Below, one piece after another: positions 1 to 5,748 of a stretch of DNA of 7,232 bases. The DNA comes from a bacterium (lineage in GTDB: Bacteria > Spirochaetota > UBA4802 > UBA5550). The number at the start of each line of letters is the position of its first letter. The first letter of the stretch is position 1. The position numbers were made by a program, and so were the translations under genes. The stretch is taken from NCBI GenBank assembly GCA_024224995.1, contig JAAENB010000572.1:1-7232 (forward strand). The letters are read 5' to 3'. Under the pieces are notes generated by a model that was not told where the DNA came from, made no database searches, and saw nothing but the letters and a program-made list of their open reading frames with translations.

Positions 1-120
1 TCAAAACCCCGCAAAAAACGGCTTTTTTTGAAAAAAATTCAATTTTATGCAAAAAAAGTCAAAAAAAATTTCATCAAAAGGCCTTCCCATTCGTCCTATA
101 TATAAGGGGTAAAAAAGTTT
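1..120. other. A/T-tract-rich leader region, probably intrinsically curved DNA
   Basis: This stretch upstream of the transposase gene consists of runs of 4-8 A or T residues, centred near 4, 15, 26, 34, 44, 54, 64 and 77. Most centres lie about 10-11 bases apart, close to one helical turn. Phased A-tracts are known to bend DNA. A TATATATAAG stretch at 97-106 could serve as a -10 region for the transposase gene, but I found no convincing -35 at the right distance. No coding potential was seen here. The curvature is an inference from spacing. Confidence 0.45.
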
Positions 121-122
121 GC

Positions 123-141
123 CCCAAAAACCTATTTTGGG
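123..141 (+). promoter_or_regulatory. Hairpin overlapping the transposase ribosome binding site
   Basis: CCCAAAA (123-129) is perfectly complementary to TTTTGGG (135-141), giving a 7-bp stem with a 5-nt loop. The last three bases of the stem are the first three of the Shine-Dalgarno GGGAGG (139-144), which lies 5 nt before the ATG at 150. In mRNA the stem would partly mask the ribosome binding site. IS200-type transposase genes are known to be held down by 5' leader structures that block ribosome access, so this may be an analogous brake. The stem is short and AT-rich, so its strength is modest. Confidence 0.4.
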
Positions 142-149
142 AGGAAAAT

Positions 150-806
150 ATGGCACATCCGGAAAGAGATTGTGGAGTGGGGCTCACTCATCACGTGTGG
201 TCGCGCTGCCGCCAGTGTAAGAAGTTAATGAAAGACAGCAAATTCAAGCATCTGCTTGTGCGGATAATTAAAGACGCCCAGGTTAAATTCGAGTTCGAAT
301 TATCCGCTTTTGCAATTTTAGATGATCATTTTCATTTTATTATCAAAATAGTTAATGAGCATGATACGATTTCGCTGATTATGCAAAATATCAAAATGCG
401 CCTTGCTCGAAACTGGAATATCATGAATAATGAGATTGGGCCTTTTTGGAATGAGCGTTATGGAAATCGGGTTATCGACGAAAGTGACAACCCGGAGTTT
501 GATCTTAACTGGCTTTTGCTCTATATTGCCTATAACCCGGTTAAAAAAGAGATCAAAGAAAATCCTAGAGTAAGCAGGAAAAAGCTTAAAAAAGAAAAAG
601 GGATCTTTCTTGATCCCCGGGATTATGAATTCAACAGCATCAAGGCCTATCTCGATGAAGATTACGAGTCTCCTGTTGAGATTACCCTTCACCCGTTTTT
701 CCTTGAACTGGGCAAAACCCCTGAAGAACGGCTGGAAAGATTCCTGCGTTTGGAATCCGTGTACAGAGATAAATTGTACCTGGACCTGGAAAAGTTTCTC
801 TCATAG
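150..806 (+). CDS. RAYT / IS200-like Y1 HUH transposase
   Basis: This is a 218-residue single-strand DNA transposase of the Y1 HUH class, closest in layout to REP-associated tyrosine transposases. Visible signatures in order are THHVWSRC near the N-terminus (residues 13-20, first strand), the HUH metal-binding motif H60-F61-H62 in LDDHFHF, the conserved FWNERYGNRVI block (99-109), and YIAYNPV (125-131), where Y125 is the likely nucleophilic tyrosine. Family members cut and rejoin hairpin-forming DNA through a 5'-phosphotyrosine intermediate. The length is normal for the group and no frameshift or stop interrupts it, so it looks intact. The start is supported by a strong GGGAGG Shine-Dalgarno 5 nt upstream. 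There are no obvious IS ends around it, which fits a domesticated single-copy RAYT better than a complete IS200 element. A perfect palindrome lies about 220 bases downstream. Confidence 0.88.
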   Translation: MAHPERDCGVGLTHHVWSRCRQCKKLMKDSKFKHLLVRIIKDAQVKFEFELSAFAILDDHFHFIIKIVNEHDTISLIMQNIKMRLARNWNIMNNEIGPFWNERYGNRVIDESDNPEFDLNWLLLYIAYNPVKKEIKENPRVSRKKLKKEKGIFLDPRDYEFNSIKAYLDEDYESPVEITLHPFFLELGKTPEERLERFLRLESVYRDKLYLDLEKFLS

Positions 807-1102
807 TTTTATAGCCCCAAGGATTCCTGCCGTTTTTACCGCTACAGTACCTTATAAAAGCGTGACTTTGTCCCGTCCGGGTTTGCTGTGTTCGCGTCTG
901 CCGAATGTTCAGGTATTTACCTGGTTCTTCCCTTCTTTTTGCTATTGATTCCTTTTTTCGAAGAGTTCTTTTGCGACAGGAGCTTGTTTTTAAAAGCCCC
1001 TCTTTAACCTGGCGCCCTTTTTTCGGTGTTGCCTCAGAGCTCTTATAAAGAGCTCTGAGGCAACACCGCCCCGCAGGGCCGCTCTCTTTTTTATTATACT
1101 GC
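807..1102. other. Convergent intergenic region
   Basis: This gap lies between the stop codons of the transposase gene (+) and the nitrilase-like operon (-). It contains a small perfect stem CAGGTA/TACCTG (910-923, 2-nt loop) followed by a pyrimidine-rich stretch, and the long inverted repeat at 1024-1068. A minus-strand reading frame crosses this gap and enters both flanking genes. It has no recognisable features, so I regard it as non-coding. Confidence 0.5.
1024..1068. repeat. Perfect 21-bp inverted repeat with 3-nt loop
   Basis: The arms 1024-1044 and 1048-1068 are exact reverse complements with only ATA between them, so either strand can form a 21-bp hairpin rich in G and C. It sits between convergent genes, 35 bases past the stop of the nitrilase-like operon, and could act as a two-way transcription barrier. 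It is not a classic intrinsic terminator. On the minus strand it is followed by an A run instead of T. On the plus strand the T run (1086-1092) begins 17 bases later, after a weak GCCC/GGGC stem (1068-1079). Because it lies downstream of a RAYT gene it could also be a hairpin substrate of that enzyme. The sequence alone does not decide between these. Confidence 0.8.
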
Positions 1103-2137
1103 TTAAGGGCTAACTTTTTCATCATTGTTTTTGTTGATATTATTTACTTCTCGATTTGTTGGGTTATAATCGAAGGTGAGGATTTTATAAGTTTCACGAT
1201 TCGTGGGATTCGGACTCTCTCCCAGCAATTTAATATTTTCAGTTTTAAGTTCGCCATTTTTCCAATATGCAATACCACTTTCACCATGCACGTAGTGTTC
1301 TTCTTTGCAGAATTCGTAAACCGTACCATCTACCGAATAAACGTCATTATTATTTGTTTTGTAATCTTCTTTAAGGGTGTAAAGGTCGTTGTCGTCCTCT
1401 TTTTTTTCATAATATGTTTCAAATTTAAACTTTTCAAGATACAATGTTGGCATATATTCGCCTACACAATAAAAAGCCGGTGGCACATAAACATCCGTAT
1501 TAACAAACATTATTAAATCGAGTTTAGTTTTTTTGTGTTTTTTTAGAATACTTTTGGCCCGGTTATAAAATGACCTGGTTCCATAAGCATATGCCACAAC
1601 AATAATTCCGGATATTTCGGGGCTTGAGTCATTATCATCATCTTTAACAGAGAGATAATCCTTCAATAAAAATTCCATATGAGTCAATACCAGGAAATTC
1701 ATATTATCAATTTTAATGATTTTGTCCTCCTGCTCTTGTCGTGTAACGCCATTATCATCATTTTTTGATGTATCTTGATCTTGATTGGGCTCATTTTGAA
1801 GAGGATAAATTTTTGTTTTAGTAATATGTTTGATTTGTTTGTCCTTCTCCGTCTCCGCTGTATTATAGATATTGATTGATTTTTCGCTGGGGATGATTAA
1901 TACAATTTTGTTTTCGATAGTAGGAAGTATCGCCTCTTCCATATTATCAACTGACCTTTCACCTAAATAAAAATCAGGGAATATGAAAATATTCTCCTTC
2001 AAGCTTTGTAATTTAGTTGTCATGTTGTTGATTCCAATCGTTGGTATGAATTTATGGTCTTTTAAAAATTTTTTATTATCTTGAATATTCTTCAATGTAT
2101 TCGGAGATTGGTACAAATTAATTCGTAATTTTTTCAT
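1103..2137 (-). CDS. Nitrilase-superfamily paralogue lacking the catalytic cysteine (probable pseudoenzyme)
   Basis: This 344-residue protein aligns by motif order with the larger protein encoded just upstream. IFIFPDFYLGE (50-60) matches the upstream IFILPEYSL but with Asp (D55) in place of the catalytic Glu. TKIYPLQNE (108-116) keeps the Lys (K109) and the Glu seven residues later. NFLVLTHMEF (147-156) matches KFAVCLSLDF but has Leu (L151) where the nucleophilic Cys should be. The stretch IIVVAYAYGTRSFYNRAKSI (178-197) parallels IFVSGFAKSLTRTYKLANTL upstream. The nitrilase hydrolysis mechanism should therefore be impossible. The protein may bind ligand or partner the upstream enzyme; nitrilases commonly form dimers or larger assemblies. 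Residues 117-139 are a hydrophilic low-complexity insert, and the C-terminus is rich in Asn, Lys and Asp. There is no signal peptide. The ATG has AGGAG 11 nt upstream (2149-2153), and the upstream gene ends 44 bases before, so they are probably cotranscribed. Confidence 0.7.
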   Translation of the reverse strand: MKKLRINLYQSPNTLKNIQDNKKFLKDHKFIPTIGINNMTTKLQSLKENIFIFPDFYLGERSVDNMEEAILPTIENKIVLIIPSEKSINIYNTAETEKDKQIKHITKTKIYPLQNEPNQDQDTSKNDDNGVTRQEQEDKIIKIDNMNFLVLTHMEFLLKDYLSVKDDDNDSSPEISGIIVVAYAYGTRSFYNRAKSILKKHKKTKLDLIMFVNTDVYVPPAFYCVGEYMPTLYLEKFKFETYYEKKEDDNDLYTLKEDYKTNNNDVYSVDGTVYEFCKEEHYVHGESGIAYWKNGELKTENIKLLGESPNPTNRETYKILTFDYNPTNREVNNINKNNDEKVSP

Positions 2138-2181
2138 TATGTTGTTTGCTCCTGTGAAAATTGTGACGTTAGGTGATATTT

Positions 2182-3786
2182 TTAATGAATTTCATAATGA
2201 ATCTCGCTTGGAATATCATCCTTCATAAATTCATACCGGAATCCCCATTTATTTTTTTTCCATTGAAAGAATTCAAAATATGATTTATCAATACCATTAT
2301 TTTTCGAGTACTGAAAAATCAAAATATAATTTCGCTTATCTTGAGAATCAAACCTTATTCTGCGATGGCCATTTTTATAATTTGTGAAGAATAGAGAAGC
2401 ATTTTTACAATGGCTTGCTTTACTTGTATCCTTTGTTTGAACTCCTAATATATATTGAAGTGCCCATTGATTTCGATTCGTTGCATTAAGAGTCTCCAGT
2501 GTATCCTTATGAGGATCAAGAATAAAATCCATATTTTTTATTGAACTGTATTCCTCTAAGTTTTTATGCTTTTCCCTTGGATCAGCAAACGGAAAAAAAA
2601 CACCGGTTCCTCCGGAAGTGTATGCTTTTTTATTTAAGCATTTAATCAGTTCATTTTTATCAGTTTCAACAGGGGGACTTTTTAAAGTATACCAGGGGGC
2701 TTCTATGGTATATACATTCTCTATGTTTATGCCATGTTTATTCTTACTCTTACTCTTTTCCACAGGCTTATGATAGCAGTCATGGCTTTCTGCAAAACCA
2801 GTTGAAATTTTTTTATGCAAATATGTAGCCACATTAGTAAATGCCACGAATTTCAATTTACCTTGCTCCTTCTCAAGAAGAGTATTTGCAAGTTTATACG
2901 TTCGTGTAAGAGACTTGGCAAAACCGGATACAAATATACCATCAACACCTTCATCCCCAAGCAAGTCATTAAAAGTTTTAGCAACATCCTCAGCAGATTG
3001 AGATACACGAGTAAAATCCAGGCTTAAGCAAACAGCAAATTTTCCATAATCAGTATCAAATATATGATATACAAACGTGTCTTCATCATAAATATAATCC
3101 AGACCTGTATAATTCCTCATATAATATTTGCTTTTTGACTTTCCCCATGTCTTCTCGGTCAGATCCTCTTCTTTAAGTTGGTCAGTTGAATCCTTATAAT
3201 ACCTTCCTGGATTGTTGGGATTTAAAAAATATCCTTTGACACCCTTAGGGGGATAAGCCTCGGTTATTCCTTCAATTTCTGCGAAATTATAATGCATCTT
3301 TTGGTATTCAACAGTTTTAACATCGCCTTCTTCTTTGTCATATATATAAATAGGGCAAATAGTTCTATTATCCTTACGGTATGATCCGGCAACAATCATC
3401 ATATTGTTCGCCTTTGATTTATCTTTTATAAAATTTAAAAGAGTTGTCCTCTTCTCATTATCACTAAAATTTAAACTGTATTCCGGAAGAATAAAAATAT
3501 CAACTTTTTCGTCATCGTCCTCTACTGCTTTTTCAAGAGCAGCTTCTACTTTCTTTACTACATCATCCTGTTGCGTATCTTTTATTTCAAGGTTCTCATC
3601 AAGCTCAAAATATAACTGGCACAATGCAATCTTTAAAGGATCAGTTTCTTCATTATTAAACCGAACCTTGTGTGGAACAATAGTTATTTTCTGACCAATT
3701 ATCGGTAGTTCTTTATCACAAGCAAATAGACTGAAACTGAAAAATTATGCCAGCAAACAAATAGTAATACAATTTTTTCTAGTCAT
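2182..3786 (-). CDS. Nitrilase-superfamily lipoprotein with in-frame TAA in its signal peptide
   Basis: This is a carbon-nitrogen hydrolase fold protein that would cleave amide or nitrile C-N bonds. Counting from the ATG at 3786, the triad is E102 (in LPEYS), K163 (in YQKMH, with E170 seven residues on) and C253 (in AVCLSLDF). The order and context are typical of the superfamily. About 50 extra residues lie between Lys and Cys, and roughly 190 residues of unknown role follow the core. The frame opens at ATG 3786 behind a good ribosome binding site (GAGG at 3795-3798) with MTRKNCITICLLA, then TAA (3745-3747), then FFSFSLFACDKE in the same frame. Together these make a normal lipoprotein signal with lipobox LFAC and Cys at codon 23, broken only by codon 14. 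Downstream of the stop the first plausible start is TTG 3624, at the first beta strand, without a Shine-Dalgarno. Expression may therefore be lost or greatly reduced, unless there is readthrough or a base error. The substrate is unknown. Confidence 0.75.
3745..3747 (-). other. In-frame TAA stop inside lipoprotein signal peptide
   Basis: Reading minus from ATG 3786, codon 14 is TAA. The codons before it give a start, two basic residues and a hydrophobic run. The codons after it continue the hydrophobic run into a lipobox and the mature protein, in the same frame. A single base substitution explains this (for example Leu TTA or Ser TCA to TAA), whereas an indel does not. Confidence 0.8.
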
Positions 3787-4091
3787 TTTCCCCACCTCGT
3801 ATAATACTAATAATTAGTTCTTTCCGGACACACGGATTTCAACTTAAAGAAACTTCAAAATTAAAATCCCATCGACCCAATATACCTGGGAGAATATCAA
3901 TTGGACTATTAAGATATTAATATTCCATACGATATAATAGCATACCCGGAGCCGGATATCCACTAAAATTTTATCTCAACAGCATTTTTTCAAACGTTCT
4001 ATTTTACCTGCGATTTTCTATTTTTATCAAAAAATTTACCCTTTTTGTTTAAAAAATCATACTTAATAGTTAATATCGAAGCAGGTGCAAT
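3787..4091. promoter_or_regulatory. Divergent intergenic region between the nitrilase operon and the lipoprotein gene
   Basis: This 305-base AT-rich region must carry promoters for both directions. It contains several short dyads: ACTAAT/ATTAGT (3806-3818, 1-nt centre) close to the nitrilase start, ATATTAATAT (3914-3923), and GGATATCC (3954-3961). Any of them could be an operator half-site pair, but none matches a regulator I recognise. I see no small gene here. A good minus-strand promoter was not identified. Confidence 0.5.
3909..3938 (+). promoter_or_regulatory. Candidate sigma70-type promoter for the lipoprotein gene
   Basis: A perfect TATAAT at 3933-3938 is preceded at 18 bases by TTAAGA (3909-3914), which matches four of six bases of the -35 consensus. 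The leader would be about 145 bases. The palindrome ATATTAATAT lies in the spacer and could bind a repressor. A weaker alternative nearer the gene is TTTACC (4035-4040) with CATACT (4058-4063) at 17 bases. Both are pattern matches only, and TATAAT arises easily by chance in AT-rich DNA. Confidence 0.3.
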
Positions 4092-5597
4092 ATGAAAAAG
4101 TTATTTTCTTTAATTACAATGTGGTTAGTTCTTGGGTTATTATTTCTACTTTCATGTTCATACGCCATTGGCGATGGATTTTTTGATGAAAGTGCTGCCG
4201 TAACAAGAGATACTGAAACAGGTGAAACATGTGAAGCATGTGATTTCTATAAAATCAAAGAATTGACGCTGCCATATTTGGGTGAATATGAGTCAGGAAC
4301 CGGAGAACAAGTCGCATACTTAGATGGAAAATCTCCGGGTCATACAAATCACTACTTAATTACGGAACTAATTATGGAGTGTTTTAAAAAAACCAATGAT
4401 CTCCGGTTTTTAAATATGTTCATAACTCATTTTAATGAAAAGAGTAAATATTTGAATCATAGACTCCCGGGCACAGAGGACGCGTATCGAGGAAATAGAA
4501 TTCTTAAAACCTGGGGGGCACCTGATACACGACAGGGAATAGACACATGGACTAATTATGTTTTAAACTCCGCCATTACTACAATTCCTGCTTTGAAATT
4601 TATTGAGTATATGGAGAAAGAAGGAGTAAACGATACAGATGAATTTTACGTTGAACACTGGGACTACCAGTATTTTGCCGATACTTTTTGGAACACCGTA
4701 AAGGATGCCATTGAGTCGCATAACGAAGACTGGCGAAGTGACGGGGTGATTGGATACTATATATGGCCGCCGGATTTTATTAATGGGGGGCAGGGGAAGC
4801 CGCTCCCCAATAATATGTTAGCTGCCGCGGGCTCGGCCCTTTTGAGAATGGGACGAGTATGCGAATTAAAAAATGAAAATTGTACGGATGTAGAAAATTC
4901 ATACAAGGATAAAGCGATTAAAATCGCGCGTTACCTGAGAGGTCAATTGAAGCTCCATGCCGATAATAAGGAAAACCTTGGTTATAGCTGGAATTATGTT
5001 CACCCCTATGGGAACCCGGGTGGTCCGGTAGATTCTCGCCTGGAAGATAGCGGACATATGCCGTATCTAATTAATTTTGTTCATGAAGCATACCTTTCGG
5101 AAGTTGAATTTACAAAAGGTGATCTTATTGCTTTAAGAAATTCCATTGATACGATACTGACGTATCAATTACATTGGAAGGGCAGCAGTGAAGTGCCGCA
5201 TATCTATGACTTTTACATAAATAAAAAAGATGAAGAAGGCGTTGACCCATGCGATAATGAAGACGCCTGTGATAATATAGAAATGTATAAAAAGAGCTGT
5301 ATCGTCCCGGATAATCCTGATGATATGTATAAAAATATTTGTCAACGGTATATTACAAATCATGGAACCTATTCCCTTAACGGGCAAACTTACAATTTTC
5401 CCATGTTTAACCTGTCAATTGGAAAAGTAGGGTATTGTGGAATTTACTCCCCGATTCTTAAAACGCTTGATGAGGAGGACAGTTTGGGCCTGCAGTCGAA
5501 ATGCAGCACTGTGCTTGAAGAAGAGTCGGCGGGGACTGATTATGACAGAGATAGAAAGTTTGCAGTTCCACTGGCAAAGGCAAGGCTCATGAAATAG
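4092..5597 (+). CDS. Large cysteine-containing lipoprotein, possibly an alpha/alpha-toroid glycan-active enzyme
   Basis: This 501-residue protein begins with a lipoprotein signal: KK, a hydrophobic run, then LLSC with C22 as the probable lipidated residue. It should be anchored in the envelope. I do not recognise the family with confidence. The body looks helical, with repeated segments such as THFNEKSKYLNHR (112-124), NMLAAAGSALLRMG (241-254) and DKAIKIARYLRGQLKL (273-288). It also has YSWNYVHPYG (298-307) followed by RLEDSGHMPYLINFVHEAY (316-334). A Trp-Asn-Tyr then Glu-Asp-x-x-His pattern between helices resembles alpha/alpha-barrel polysaccharide lyases, epimerases and hydrolases, so E318, D319 and H322 are candidate active-site residues. 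It has 12 Cys, including C47-x-x-C50 and C387/C393/C403, which suggests disulfides. AGGTG (4083-4087) is 4 nt before the ATG. It is divergent from the nitrilase operon, with the amidoligase-like gene 151 bases downstream. Confidence 0.6.
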   Translation: MKKLFSLITMWLVLGLLFLLSCSYAIGDGFFDESAAVTRDTETGETCEACDFYKIKELTLPYLGEYESGTGEQVAYLDGKSPGHTNHYLITELIMECFKKTNDLRFLNMFITHFNEKSKYLNHRLPGTEDAYRGNRILKTWGAPDTRQGIDTWTNYVLNSAITTIPALKFIEYMEKEGVNDTDEFYVEHWDYQYFADTFWNTVKDAIESHNEDWRSDGVIGYYIWPPDFINGGQGKPLPNNMLAAAGSALLRMGRVCELKNENCTDVENSYKDKAIKIARYLRGQLKLHADNKENLGYSWNYVHPYGNPGGPVDSRLEDSGHMPYLINFVHEAYLSEVEFTKGDLIALRNSIDTILTYQLHWKGSSEVPHIYDFYINKKDEEGVDPCDNEDACDNIEMYKKSCIVPDNPDDMYKNICQRYITNHGTYSLNGQTYNFPMFNLSIGKVGYCGIYSPILKTLDEEDSLGLQSKCSTVLEEESAGTDYDRDRKFAVPLAKARLMK

Positions 5598-5748
5598 GAT
5601 TTCTTATTTTGAAAACTCAATTGAATATTTCGGCTCTTCAGGCTCATCCGTTTTTTGCTTGAAATTACTACTCATAAATGTTAACCTGTTTTACGCGGTT
5701 TTCGGAGTACCAGGTGAAGACCATACCTTATTATTCATGGAGTAAAAT
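5598..5748. other. Short intergenic gap, no clear terminator
   Basis: These 151 bases separate two plus-strand genes. I see no strong hairpin plus T-run. A TTGAAA at 5659-5664 has no acceptable -10 partner. Cotranscription of the two genes is therefore plausible but not shown. The gap ends with GGAG (5739-5742), the ribosome binding site of the next gene. Confidence 0.4.

Noticed and set aside
318..692. Minus-strand frame inside the transposase gene
   Set aside because: It is fully antisense to a well-supported transposase and has no motifs or ribosome binding site.
910..950. CAGGTA/TACCTG stem as the transposase terminator
   Set aside because: The stem is only 6 bp with a 2-nt loop, and the following tract is mixed pyrimidine rather than a T run.
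682..1125. Minus-strand open frame across the convergent gap
   Set aside because: It overlaps the ends of both neighbouring genes, reads through the inverted repeat, and its Arg/Lys/Gly-rich product has no recognisable motif.
2815..3694. Plus-strand frames antisense to the nitrilase gene (2815-3027 and 3404-3694)
   Set aside because: Both are short, lie opposite conserved nitrilase motifs or the signal region, and show no independent coding evidence.
3745..3747. Stop codon as selenocysteine or pyrrolysine recoding, or as a frameshift
   Set aside because: The codon is TAA, not TGA or TAG, and the frames on both sides are identical, so neither special amino acid recoding nor an indel fits. 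A substitution or readthrough remains possible.
3801..3806. TATTAT on the minus strand as the -10 box of the nitrilase operon
   Set aside because: It lies directly next to the Shine-Dalgarno, so transcription would start inside the ribosome binding site, and no -35 sits at the right distance.
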